This document shows, piece by piece, positions 33,286-45,300 of a stretch of 64,000 nucleotides of DNA (within the stretch, counting starts at the first letter, position 1; each line of letters begins with the position of its first letter). The stretch spans positions 3,820,586 through 3,884,585 of the forward strand of contig OY288243.1 of assembly GCA_958450325.1 (NCBI GenBank). Reading direction: 5' to 3'. Origin of the DNA: Agrostemma githago. Lineage: Eukaryota > Streptophyta > Magnoliopsida > Caryophyllales > Caryophyllaceae. The notes below the pieces were generated by a model. The model did not search any database. It saw nothing but the letters and a program-made list of their open reading frames with translations, and had not been told where the DNA came from. Position numbers and translations under genes: made by a program.

Positions 33286-35590
33286 TGTCCTCCGAACCAC
33301 CCTTAACAGCCTCATCCATCTCCGCTACGATCTTCTCTAACAGAATGCACCACAACAACTTTAATGGAATCATTGACCAGGTACTTCCACAACGGTTCCA
33401 CCTTCTGAACCGAGTAGTCACGGCTCATCAGTATATTCCACAAACTACGTTAACTCCTACCAAACACTTTGCCAACTTGTTACTAATACTAAAAGAATTC
33501 TACTCTATCAGATCAATGTTGAACACTAAAACAGTCTAACCACATTACTCAAAATGGCGCACAATATTATCACAATAGTATAAGTTAAAATTCAGCATTT
33601 TAATACCAATCACACAATTTTTTAATTACAAGTCACAAAGAACCTTACTCAAAATCATAAATGCAAACTGGAAGTTCAGAATTGCACGGTGCAAGTGTAG
33701 AAGGAATCCATGTAAAAAAAAAGTGGGAATATAACAGAGCACCGTCACTTCACAATCCTACATCATATCCAAACCTTGGACTGGAGCAGTTGGACAAGAA
33801 TCTCTAGACAAGATACCCATCGTGCCTCGTGTCGGGTCGTGCTTAGGGACGCACTTTTCTTCAAATTGGTGTCACGGCCCGACTTGTTGCCGGTTGTGTC
33901 GTGTCCGTACTTTTCACCACGTCATCACCGTGCCGGAGCATGGAGTAGATGAGGTGACGTTTGGACATGCGATGATTTTAAAACCTAAAGTTACCAATTT
34001 AGTGACTTTGGCAGCGGTGGTAAAGATTGGCGGGAGTGGTGGGTTGCTAATAAAAATATCGATTTCATGAAAACAATACATTACTCTTGGAATGCCTAGA
34101 ATACTCCCTCATTCACCAATTACTCAAGACATAGAGCTAAGTAACCGAATTTCGCAGCTCCAACGTTTAGCAAAAACAACTGCAGCAACACAATAAACTA
34201 ATTCTACTGTCTCCCTAAATCCCTAGTCTCATCCCTTTTTTTATTGGTACGTCCCAAATTAATTATATCATTTTAAAGCTGTCTAGATTTATCATTCAAA
34301 CGGCCACTATTTCTTAAATCTAAATATCAGGATGAAGAAAGTAACTAAGGAACTCAATTTGTGTTCACCATTATAGCACAAACATTTCAAAAAAAAAGTA
34401 CAGTACTAATTAACTAAAATGACGAAATCAATAAAAAAAACAGAGGAAGAAAAGCAAGACTCACAATAAGGTGGGTGGAGGATGTACGTCTAGCCAAGAG
34501 AAGCCGGTCATTATGAATAAGTCCATTGAAATGACAATTTAGAAACGACGAAATTGCATGTTGAGGATTGGATCGGGTAGCTGTCCAAATATCGGATGTC
34601 GCCGGGGAAGAGAAGACATCATTTGCTGATCTATAGAGATTAAAGGATCATTAAGACTTTGCAGCTTAGCATAAGAAGTTAGGGGAAAGAGATGAGGAAA
34701 AGTGTGAAGCTGCGCAGAATGGCATATCAAACTATCACACTACAAACGGCAGGCAGTAGTAGAGGGGTTACAACCCTAAATAGTACTCCCTCCCATCCAC
34801 AATTGTCTACACTTTCCAGCAATTTCTTTCATTTTTCAGTCACTCCTCATTCATCCCCAAATTTTTGAAGTCGCGTGTTCGTGTATCTTAAAATTTTTGA
34901 AGTCACATGTTCATGTACCTTAAAAATTTTGAAGTCATGTGTCCATGTTGGAGTGTGTGAGTAACTGAGTTCTAACCTTTTCCCCAAATAAATCAATCCT
35001 AGTAAGAGCAAGATATCAAATTCAGACTATAACACCGCAACACGACCGTTTTGTAAAGGTTTTCAACAACATCGTGGCAGCATTTCAAGGGGATCTTGAC
35101 CGCAAAAGGCAAGGACACAATAGCCGATAAAATACTTGTGAAAGATAGTGATATTAAACAACCATCCTAGGAATACTACAAACTAAGCTCCTACAACATG
35201 GATTATCGACCTCGATCTACTAATACAAACATTAAATTGGCGGAAAGAGGACAGGTGAAATAATCAATTAATGATGGTACAAACCTCCATTAATATCGAT
35301 TCTACAAGCCATTAGACTGTCTTAGCTCTAAGCCTCTGAACATAAACCCTAGTTATAAGTTAAGGGAATCAAATCCTAACAAACTCACATGATATAGAAT
35401 CTGAAAACGGTAGGACATAGAATTGTGCAACGGATAGCTGAAACTATACAGAATTTTTTTTTAAAAAATGACAACTTTTTTCTCTTTTTTATATGGATTA
35501 AAGTAGATACATGCATCAACAGCAGACAAGCAAACCCTAACCCTAATCGGAACTTAATTGGGGAAAACCAAGTAATTATCAAAGGCATTA
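33286..35590. other. Gene-poor stretch
   Basis: No complete gene was recognised. Minus-strand open frames at 33283-33421 (cut by the CACTA end) and 34539-34730 have some coding look but no family. A TACTCCCTCCCATCCAC motif at 34784 is a likely Stowaway end. Confidence 0.4.
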
Positions 35591-35639
35591 ATTCAGGAAA
35601 TAATACCGCATACGAAGAAGAAGAAGAAAGGGGGAACCT

Positions 35640-35835
35640 TGGAGTCAGATTGAGTGATGGGGGATGTGGTGGGGACGCGGGAATTAGTGGGAGGTTCATT
35701 AATAGGAGCTGCCGGAGTTGCAGAGGATTCAGCCGGAGCTGCCGACGTTGCGGGCGCTTCCGCCTGAGCAGCCGCCGTGACTGCGGATGTTGGCTCAGAA
35801 ATTCTACAGAGAGAGATTGGAAGGGAAATCTTCAC
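35640..35835 (-). CDS. Possible first exon of an unrecognised gene
   Basis: The frame from ATG 35835 is Ala/Thr/Pro-rich (repeats like APATSAAPAESSATPAAP) and ends at a possible donor (TCCAAG|GTTCCC). The bases upstream look like a plant leader. No downstream exon could be joined with confidence. This may be a disordered N-terminus or chance. Confidence 0.25.
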
Positions 35836-35929
35836 AACAATTGTCCCAGAAGAAATTGGGATTTTATCTTTCCTACCCTAATTATTTGTAGATTTTAAAA
35901 ATAAAAATAAAAAAAGACATTCAAAAAAT

Positions 35930-36241
35930 TAGTGGCGTTCAAAAAGTGACCCGGATCGGCAAATTCGATCGACTAGGACCGTATGGTCCGGTCTGGTCCG
36001 GACCGTGCTACATATCAGTCCGGTCCGCGGATCTCCAAAAACTTGGTTGTCGGTCCGCGGTCCAGTCCGGTCCGGTCCACACTTAAAAAAATTAATCAAA
36101 TTTAGTGTATTTTGCCGGTCCGGTCCGGTCCGGGTTTCTTTATTAACCGGTCCAGTCCGTGGGTTTGGATTTTTTGGGTTGCCGGTCCACGGGTCAAGCC
36201 GGTCCGGTCCGGTCCGGGTTTGAACCGGTGAACATCCCCTA
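35930..36241. mobile_element. Degenerate hAT-like element with GGTCCGGTCC repeats
   Basis: The right end, read in reverse, is TAGGGGATGTTCACCGG, a common plant hAT terminus. The left side (TAGTGGCGTTCA) is a weaker match. Flanks CAAAAAAT and CGAAAAAC differ at two of eight positions. The interior is made of GGTCCGG units in both directions. Confidence 0.55.
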
Positions 36242-36249
36242 CGAAAAAC

Positions 36250-37440
36250 AATACTCCTTATTCGGTAACTAGTTTATGTTTTCTCCCCTCGGCTATTATT
36301 GACGCTAGTTTGGTTTTTAGGTTCTTTAACGCCAAAACTCAGGTTCTTCAAATTTGAAGAAGCCTCAAAACCGCTTCAAATAGCAATTCCGACAAAGAAA
36401 GTGGGACAAAACACGTGAAATAAACACTACAAAACAAGCCTATCAGCTCCCTCACACTTAAACTAACAAACTAAACTAAACTAAACTAAAAGCCGATTGG
36501 GTATTAGCGCACCCTACGCACTTTCAACTCACGCGCGGAATGCCTAAGAGGAAAAGCACTCACACAATCTATCGGTTATGTTTTCTTCCCATCACACTAC
36601 AGAAGAAATGAATCATCTCGAGATTCCTAGTACGACTCACAAAACCCGGGTTCCTAAATCCATCAAAACAATACCACGTCTGTTGCACTCGAGTTGTTCT
36701 ATTCCATTTACAACAACTACTACAACCTCCAAACAAACCTTTACTTCTCATACCATCACTCACTCAATAGGGTAAGAATTCACCAAATGATTAGAATCAA
36801 ATTATGCCACCGAAAATTCCACAAACTACCATAACACGACCAAACCAATCAGCCAACATGGCTTTAAACTGTTCGAAGCTCACCAGGTTGTACTTGAGGT
36901 TTATTCCATGTTTCTCGAGTAAAGAACATTAAAAGAAATCCACTAATTTAACAATTCTCGAACACGAAATCCCCAAAATGATCGGTAACAAATTCTTAAC
37001 ACAATAAATAGACAAAGGGTAGGGAAAGTATGTCAAATCTTAGGCACACTCAACCTTACAAACAGACACTCACATTCTCAAACACGTCATTTGACAAGGA
37101 TTTCTGAGAAGCCATCAAATTCCAAATCACAACGCGGCCACCACAACTTCTTTAATAATTCCACGAAGTCATAATAACGTTGGTCTAAGGTTCTGAACAG
37201 TAAATTCCATCAAAATGATTAGTAATAAAGTATTCCTCAAAACATCACAGTAAATCCCAATTGTGATTGTGCAAGAGATTTATCTTTCTCCAAGGTTAAC
37301 CTCAATCCATCCAAGTTAAAATAAATGTGTTAATAATACGTAACTTTTGTTAGACCAGACATTTCTATAATGTAATGTATCGGATATTTACTATGCGAAT
37401 TTGAAGACATTCAATTCTGAGACCAAATCAGTCTGAAAAA
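36250..37440. other. Gene-free stretch
   Basis: AT-rich with no supported gene. A short ACTAAACTAAACTAAA run is at about 36470. Confidence 0.45.
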
Positions 37441-38629
37441 CGTGGATTATAAGTTATAACCTTCCAATTTACCTGTTTCGGGTGATTTTTCAAAAAATGT
37501 GAGATATTTTTTGGTCATCTAAATAGAACACGTATACCATAAAATTGCTTATAGTTTTTAAAACAACTCTAAAATAGTTCAATTGCAGTATATATCGAAG
37601 ATTTCGCCCTAATACGACATTACTCGAAAGATGGTGGAATATCATTTAAATGTGTTTACTTGAAATCATATGAACCTTCTGTTACATCGACAGATTTATA
37701 AAAAACCTTCAAATTCGCCGGTTTCAAGTTATTTTTCGAAAAATGTAAGATATTTTGCTGGTCATCTAAACAGTACCCGTATAACATAAAATGACTGACG
37801 GTTGTTAAAACATCTCTAAAATAGTTTCGTTTTGAGTGTATATATATATATATATATAGAGTAAGGCTCTTATGAGTCCCTTACTCTATATGAGTCCATG
37901 AGTCCTCATCCCATCCGTTGGATGAGATGAGGATGGATGGACAAGATTCATTGCATTAAAAAAAAAAAAAAAAAGGGGAAAGATTTACGTTCCTAAAATA
38001 GATCCCAAGAATTTAGGAAACAATAACCACTCCATCACGCTCATTCATCATTCATCACATTCATTCATTAATTCAACCGTGAGAAAAAAAACCCTATCTT
38101 CATCACGTTCATCCTTTCATTCAATCAAAATTGTGCACGAAAACGCGTTACAATGGATCCAGAATCAGTATCATCTTCTTCAACAATTGATAAGCAATCG
38201 TCTGAGTATAACAATGGTGAGTTTCAATAATAATTTGACGTCGATTTTCATTGTTGCTATTACTTTCATTGTCGATTTTCATGGTGAGTATAACAATTGT
38301 TTTTTCTTCATGGATTTCAATAGTCATATTGCTTTCAATTTGCGTTTTCATATCAATGTTTTATCGCGTCGAATTGCGTTTTTTTTACGTCGATCTTCAT
38401 GTTTATAGTGCTTTCATTGTCATTTCGTATCACAGTTTCGTATCAATTTGCGTTTTTTTGATGTCATTGCGTTTTGATATCACAGTTTCGTATCAATGGT
38501 ATTTTGATATCTTGATCTCTATAGATTACAGGTCTTTATGCTTTTTATTAAGATTTTCCCTGATATCCATTGATTCTATTTTTTTTATTTCAGTTAACGC
38601 AGATTCGTCGTTGAAGTAACATGCCTTCT

Positions 38630-40165
38630 GAGTTAAAGTAACACTTAATTGCAATTACAGTAACACAAATGAACGTTCAGGAAAAGAATTTTTATGATAT
38701 GCTAGAGTAACGTATTGTACACGTTAGGGTAACACCACTTATGAATTACAGTAACACATTATTTACATTGATGTAACGCTGTTTGATTTTGTGCAGGTAG
38801 TTGCGCCAGAGATGCGAACGCACAAGACAACACTGGAAAATGTGGAATTTAATTCGTTTGATTAATTATGGATTAATATTATGGTTCATTGATATTATTG
38901 TTTCACCGATATTATTGTTTTGCTTTATGTTGAAGCATGCATGGCATTGAAGTAACACAAGTAATGAATTACAGTAATACCTACTTTTAATTAGAGTAAC
39001 ACAAAAATGTAACACTAAAAAAGGGTTTTTGGCGCTGACGTTGGAGTAACATCTTTTTAGAGTTAAAGTAACGCAACTTAGGAGTTACAGTAACACTTAT
39101 GCCCATGGGCCTGACTTTTCTTAATTTTTGGCAGAAAGCATTGGTAAAGAACCGAATGCACAGGAATGGTGCAGAGATGTGGGTGAGATTTTCACTCCGT
39201 ACTGAAAAAGACACAGAGGAAGACGAGGATGAACAAATGTTTTGATAATACTCGTGTTCTTTGAATATTACAAGAATTTTTTCTTTTTTCCTGGTTTACA
39301 CGAAAAACTAATGTTGTACACATTTGTGCAATTAACACTATATTTATTTAATAAATGTGTTTTTGGTTAGAGTAACATCTCATGTGCGTTGAAGTAACAC
39401 TATTAATTTGTTACAGTAACAGAAAAAATGCATTGTAGTAACTGAGGACAGCAGTGTTGTTCATTCATTGAAAGAGTACCAATATTGGTGATTGCAATAT
39501 CATTGTACTAACGGCATTAATCACTTAAAGTAACATAATTTGTTCATTAAAGTAACACACACAGTGCTTCGGTGTAACACACAGATTGTGAGACCAACGA
39601 AAATTGTGTTAATTTCAATAATCCCCATAGTAACACCAACAATGAATTAGAGTAACAGGTGCAGCTGGTCATTGTAACAGAGTTTCACAGCTTCAATAAT
39701 GTACTGGTGATAGTCAAAATACCAATGTAATTATTAGACAGGTAACTAAAGAATAGAGACCATTAAATCGTAGTTACAAAAGAGATGACATGATTCAGTA
39801 AACACGCTATTTTTTTCGGCCTTTTGTTGGCTTGCTCATGGGACCGTCGATGATTTTTTGTCTAGTGTTCTCATACTTGGCTACGTTTTCCAACAATTGC
39901 GATCGTACAGTGTTCCTGTCTGCCAATAGAAGTGTGGAGTAACATAAGAAGCAGATTAGAGTAACAAATGTACACAATTGAGGGTTTACAAGGATTCAAA
40001 GTATCACGAAGATGAGAGTTAAAGTAACACCTCTTATGCATTACAGTAACACATGGTTGTCTTTGAAATAACACCGTACATCAAACACAGTAACGAAGCA
40101 CCCCATACAGTAACACATCAAGTTTATTACAGTAACAGCGTATGTGCATTAAAGTAACATTCGAT
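38630..40165 (+). repeat. Array of about 30 AGTAACA-type motifs
   Basis: Same-strand copies of TTAAAGTAACA, TTACAGTAACA, TTAGAGTAACA and TTGAAGTAACA are spaced mostly 15-40 bases apart, in clusters at 38630-38780, 38950-39095, 39370-39440, 39530-39680 and 39935-40165. Confidence 0.8.
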
Positions 40166-40344
40166 ATATGTTCGTCTGTAGTTGAATTCAATTACACGAA
40201 ACAGATGAAAATCCAGATAGCAAAACAGTCTTCAGTGAAAAAAATTAATTATATGGCACAGACGCAGCAAAATTAATGAATCAATAATTAGCGAAAGAGG
40301 TAATGAAATATAACACAGATGTAAACAAAACCTAGATCTTCAGT

Positions 40345-40600
40345 AAAATAATAATCTTGCTCGAGTTGAGGACAGCGATTGAATTGAGTTGAGCGACATA
40401 GTTCAGTTGAGCGAGTGCTCGAGAATCCTAGAGTTGAGCGAGCGATTGAGTTGAGTTGAAGGATTGAGTGCGAGTTGAAGGATTGAGTGCTCGGGTATGC
40501 CTGAGTTGAGCGCAAAAGTTGAAGTTGAAGTGGAGCGATTGAGTTTGAGTTGAGCGTTTGAGTGTAAGGCTGTGATTGAGTTGAGCGAATAAAATTGAGC
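40345..40600. repeat. Degenerate TTGAGTTGAGCGA repeats
   Basis: About ten imperfect copies of GAGTTGAGCGATTGAG-type units near the right end of the 3-kb element. I saw nothing else in this stretch. Confidence 0.7.
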
Positions 40601-40928
40601 GAGATGAGAGAAGAGATGAAGATGAAGGGTTTTCTTAAGCGGACGTTTGAAAGCAAAAAAATAAATGAGATGAGAGAGAAGGTTGCAGTTGGCGCTAATC
40701 TAGGGAGGAGGAGGATTTTTTTATTTTTTTCCAAAATTTGGTAGTTACTACCTTAATTACCCTATACAATCTCACCCATCCATCTTGTTTAGATCAATGG
40801 TCAAGATTAGAACTCATGGACTCAAAAAAAATAAAAGGACTCACTTGATCTTTACTCTATATATATATATATATCGACGATTTCGTCCTAATACGACATT
40901 ACTCGAAAGACGGTCGAATGTCTTTTAA

Positions 40929-41248
40929 GGGCTTGTCTGTGATGGGAGTAATACATTAAGGGATAATAGAGGTTGAAATGTGAAGAAAATGGAGGTGAAG
41001 GTGGTTAGTGGTGGTGATTTATTATAGTGTAAAGAGGGGGTGAAGGAGGAATAATTACCCCATATGGAGGTAATGCATTACTCCTCCTCTCTCCCTCAGT
41101 AATGCATTACCCTCATATGGAGGTAATTATTACTCTCTCACCTTCCCTTTACACTATAAAACACCATCATTATCCATCACCTTTCTCCATTTCCTTCACA
41201 TTTCAATCTTCATTACCCCTTAATGTATTATTCATCCCAAGCAAGCCC
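40929..41248. mobile_element. Tourist-like MITE (PIF/Harbinger), 320 bp
   Basis: Ends GGGCTTGTCTGTGATGGG and (reverse) GGGCTTGCTTGGGATG, flanked by TAA on both sides (40926-40928, 41249-41251). It is largely self-complementary. Its insertion point is confirmed by the intact copy 1 of the surrounding dimer repeat. Confidence 0.9.
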
Positions 41249-41322
41249 TAAATGTGTTTATTTTAAACCATAAGTAATCTAATCCATGGGAGACTGCGTT
41301 ATAGCTTGGATGGTAGTTATTT

Positions 41323-41614
41323 TTTTTTAGGGAAAACGTGGTTGTCTTATATTAAATCAATCTCCGCTAACTCAAGAAGAGCTTGCGGAAAATCAAATCC
41401 TAATACAATCTCGTCACCTACTGACGGGCACAACCGAGCACTCAGGTGAGCCACAATATTACCTCCACGTTTCACATGGACACACTTGCTACGCGAGAAA
41501 GAACTTAATAAAGACAAAATATTATCGACACATAGACCAATCGGGTTCCTAATCACCGTCTTTCAATTCACAACCTTGATGACCAGCAGCGCATCACTTC
41601 CCAGTTCCCACTAC
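41323..41614 (-). mobile_element. 5'-truncated LINE (non-LTR retrotransposon) 3' end
   Basis: A 14-bp target duplication GATGGTAGTTATTT (41309-41322 and 41615-41628) flanks it. On the plus strand the left edge is a T run, the poly(A) tail of a minus-strand LINE. The frame inside reads as the C-terminal end of the LINE RNase H domain (VHVKRGGNIVAHLSARLCPS). Only the last about 290 bases were inserted, which is the usual 5' truncation. Confidence 0.88.
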
Positions 41615-42208
41615 GATGGTAGTTATTTAGTGGTTTTAATGGGGAAGAAATAATGGATCCTTCAATTCCTTTTCCAATTTATTTCTCCACCTAAATAGTC
41701 AAGATTCGGAGAAAACAAGGTTCTCTATGTCCTTCCCAATTTTCTACTCTGTATCCAAATGTACCCTTAGTTCCATAGTTTAGGTCCTTAGATACTTCTT
41801 CGGCTACTATTTTTCGTCTCATTTCATTAATATTTGTGAGTAGGACAAAAAATAGTAACTGGAAAGAGTATTAATTTTGGGTATATTTTGGATCCTTAAT
41901 ACTATTACTCTGTAGCATTTAGTAGCTATCAGCCTATCATACACTTAATCGAAAATATCTACCACCCATCGAGATATAAGGAGTATTTGTTTTCGTTCGA
42001 AAACATTTTCAAATTGATTTACTCCTACTCGTAGCATTTAGTAGGTATCATCCTGATCATTTGTTGTCTTATTCTATTTTGAGTATTTCAGTCAATTATC
42101 ATCTTTTCTATTTTAGGATTATATTTGATAAACAATTTGATGTTCCACGCTCAATTCGATCCATTCGTCATCTCATAATTGACTTCTTTTCCTTTCGGCC
42201 TTTCCTCT

Positions 42209-42217
42209 CTTTATAAA
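42209..42217 (+). promoter_or_regulatory. TATA box of the cysteine protease gene
   Basis: TTTATAAAT about 85-90 bases before the ATG at 42302, with a CT-rich stretch just upstream. Confidence 0.6.
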
Positions 42218-42301
42218 TTTGGGTTGGGGGGTCAGAGAGAGCAAGTTTCATCCATCCTTATTTCTTCGTCATCATCCACTTAGAGTAATAATTCCAACAA
42301 A

Positions 42302-45300
42302 ATGGGGTTTCCAAAAACAACAATATTCTTCTTCCTAATCTCCATGCTCATCATTCTGATTTCATCAGCTTTAGATACTTCAATCATTTCATCGTATGAT
42401 CAGTTGGACCGGCCCAATGATGATGAGATCATGTCTTTATACGAGGCATGGCTGGTAAAACATGGAAAGAATTACAACGGTCTAGGAGAAAAAGAACGCC
42501 GGTTCAACATATTCAAGGATAACCTCCGGTTCATTGAGGAGCGTAACGCAGAGAAGAATCGGAGTTTTAAGCTGGGGTTGAACAAGTTTGCCGATTTGAG
42601 CAACGAGGAGTACCGGTCCAAATATATGGGAACCCGACCCCGACCCAGACCCAGAGGCAAGAGGCGGTCGGGTGGATCGAAGAGCGGGTCGTACGTTTAC
42701 CGGGTTGGTGAGGAATTGCCGGAGAGTGTTGATTGGAGGAAGAAAGGTGCTGTTGTTGGAGTTAAAGATCAAGGAAGCTGTGGTAGGTATCACTTATCAC
42801 TTATCATGCTCCCCTTCATAATCATAATTTTTTACTAGATACTGATATTTTTTGTATAAAATCAAAATCTATAGGTTTATGCTGAAAAAACAAATCATCA
42901 ATTTACCAAAATACATTAAGTTAAGATTCCATTATCTTTCTCAAAAAACGATTTTTTTTTTTATAAAATTAAAAACAATAAAAAAAAATGATTATTTTGG
43001 ATCTTTAGTTTGATTGGTTGAAATTTTTTTGTTGAGTAAAAGTAGTTAGTGGACTAACCAATAACCACTTTACACTGCCTACAAGTCACAAATATAACTA
43101 CTCCAATAAAGTATTTAATTTTGATTAAAATAATGGTAGGTCTCTTGAGAGATGATCTCTCATTGACTTTACTGAGAGATTAAGTACAAATGGAAGTATC
43201 TGTGGTACCAAACCTAATAGAAGTAGGTACGATTAACATAAAAGAGTATACTAATATAAAGATGGTACCTTCCTATAAAAACAGGTACAAACAAAGTTGT
43301 CATTTAAGGATACGAATAGAAAATGGAGTAGTATTGAAGAGTGGTCTCTCAATAAGTTATTGAGAGACCGTCTCTCTCAAAAATTTGTGTTAAAATAATT
43401 TGTCGAGCACTCAGTAAATAAAGCTTTTTTTGTAACTAAGAGTGCACCTAGTTACTTTACTTTGTCTGATTTATTCATTTTTTCATTATAAGAAATATTT
43501 TAATCAAATGCAAACAAATGAACGAGATGAAAGGAGTACAATATACCTTTGATTACTTGAAGTGAGTATACTGTACGAGTAGTAGAAAGTGATTCAAACC
43601 TTAAATTTATTATTCAGATACCAAATTTTAACTACTCAGTGGAGTATTAGACTAACACCACACAGTAAGGGCTCGTTTGGTTCACCATCGGAAGATGAAG
43701 TTACCGGGAACTTTAAATTCACGTGAATTTGTATTTCATGAGAATTAAAAAATATTGTTTGGTTGTCATGTGGGAAATGACTTCATGCGGGAAGTTCTGC
43801 ACACCGAGGGGGCTTGGTGAGTAACTTCTCCATTGTGGAGAAAGTGACAATTCCCGGGAAGTGGGCAACCAAACAACTCCCTGAAAATGCACTTCCCGAT
43901 AATTGGATGAGTAACCAAACGACCCCTAAATAAAATTGAAAAATCAAGGACTTACGGTCCTTCCAAATTAAAGTGAAGAAAAAATTAACGACATTTTGTG
44001 TAAATATAGAAACGGTTTTCCTAACTCGTTAATAAGTTATTCACGGTAAGAATCACATTGATATTGTCTTAAAAGTATGATAATTATGGGTTAATATATC
44101 AAGTTCTCGTGCTTTTTCTTTAAATAGCTTATTAACGTGTGCTCACTCAGCCCACCTTAAAAAAATAAAAAATTTTGATATTTTGTGTAAGTACTAAGTA
44201 GAGAAATGATACTCCTTACTACCTTTAAGAATTACTCTTATAAGATACTCCCTCCAAATTTCCAAGATCTTCATGGAAATTAGGAGGGAGTAGTCTTTTA
44301 TCAAAAATGAAATACTCGTGCTAGCATAAAATTTGAATTAGATGATCAGTTTAGCATAAAATAAGTTTTGAGCGATAGAAGGTACGACACGTAATCTGAG
44401 AACCAATAGTCTAATAGATACCCATTTAGAGAGTTGAATTTTTGTACTCCTGAATGAATGTGGCCCATTTTCTTCTACAGTAATATGTTGAGAAAGATTC
44501 CCACTTTGCTTTCACCACCCTGATAATGTATTGGTCCACATTTTGTCACCTACTACAAATATGGAATACTCCTGATTCCGTAGTTCCAATCTACTCTACT
44601 CATTTGGATTGTTTATTCTTGAAGATATACAAATAAGTAATCGTGAAAGTGGTAATTAATCTTCTTACTTTGTTCAATGGTGAAATTAGATCCCTTAATT
44701 TTTATTTGTAGCAATTTGACCCCATAACTTTAAAAAATGTGAAATTCAACCCTCATTTTATCTTTTCTCTTAAATTTAAGCAAATACTATTCATTTTTTT
44801 TATAATACAAAACTTATTAAACACCATTTTCTTTACTGTATTAGTTACAGTATTGTTAATTTTCACACATTTATTTGTTTATCTAAAAACAATATTAGCT
44901 AGCTTTGTTTACAATAAAATAAAATAAAAAAACAAATATATTTAGTGAAATATTGTTATGTGTAGATCAATTATTTAATAATAAAAATTCTAAATACATT
45001 TTTACATTTTAGCATATAGTATTTCATATAAAGTTACAAAATGGTAAAAGGTAAATTTTATATATAAATAATTTGATTATAAGATGATTTTTTGTGAAAT
45101 ATTTCTAAGAATTAAACAATGGGATTCAATTTCTACCTTTAATTAAAGTTATGGGGGTCAATTCTACAAATAAAACTTGGGGTCCAATTTCACAATCGTA
45201 CAAACTTAAGGGGCTCATTTAACACTTTCGCGAATAAGTATTTGTTTAATGGAGTATTAATTGTAAGATAAATATTGACATTTTTTAAAATTTACTCCGT

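Larger units (their letters stand above)
37857..40859. mobile_element. 3-kb inverted-repeat element of uncertain superfamily
   Basis: The ends are TAGAGTAAGGCTCTTATGAG and (reverse) TAGAGTAAAGATCAAGTGAG. They share a second block, TGAGTCCATGAGT, at about the same distance inward. It sits inside a TA run, so the target duplication cannot be read (a TA or 9-bp TATATATAT copy would both fit). Coding traces remain: a short exon from ATG 38152 (MDPESVSSSSTIDKQSSEYN) with a good donor (ATG|GTGAGT), and a minus-strand stretch near 39800-39925 (RSQLLENVAKYENTRQKI). A Mutator-type origin is possible but unproven. Confidence 0.6.
37450..41275. repeat. Diverged ~255-bp dimer repeat, second copy split by insertions
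   Basis: Copy 1 covers about 37455-37680. Copy 2 starts near 37705 (ACCTTCAAATTCGCCGG against ACCTTCCAATTTACCTG). It is interrupted by a 3-kb inverted-repeat element in its TATATA stretch and again by a Tourist MITE, and ends near 41270 (AAATGTGTTTA). Matching landmarks are CGACGATTTCGTCCTAATAC and CATTACTCGAAAGA. Confidence 0.75.

Noticed and set aside
33188..33421. 77-codon minus-strand frame running into the orphan CACTA end
   Set aside because: Part of it is CACTA DNA. The outer part (LLEKIVAEMDEAVKGG) looks helical but has no identifiable family or splice partner.
37857..40859. A Helitron inserted in the TA run
   Set aside because: The element has matching inverted ends at both sides and no CTRR with hairpin, which does not fit a Helitron.
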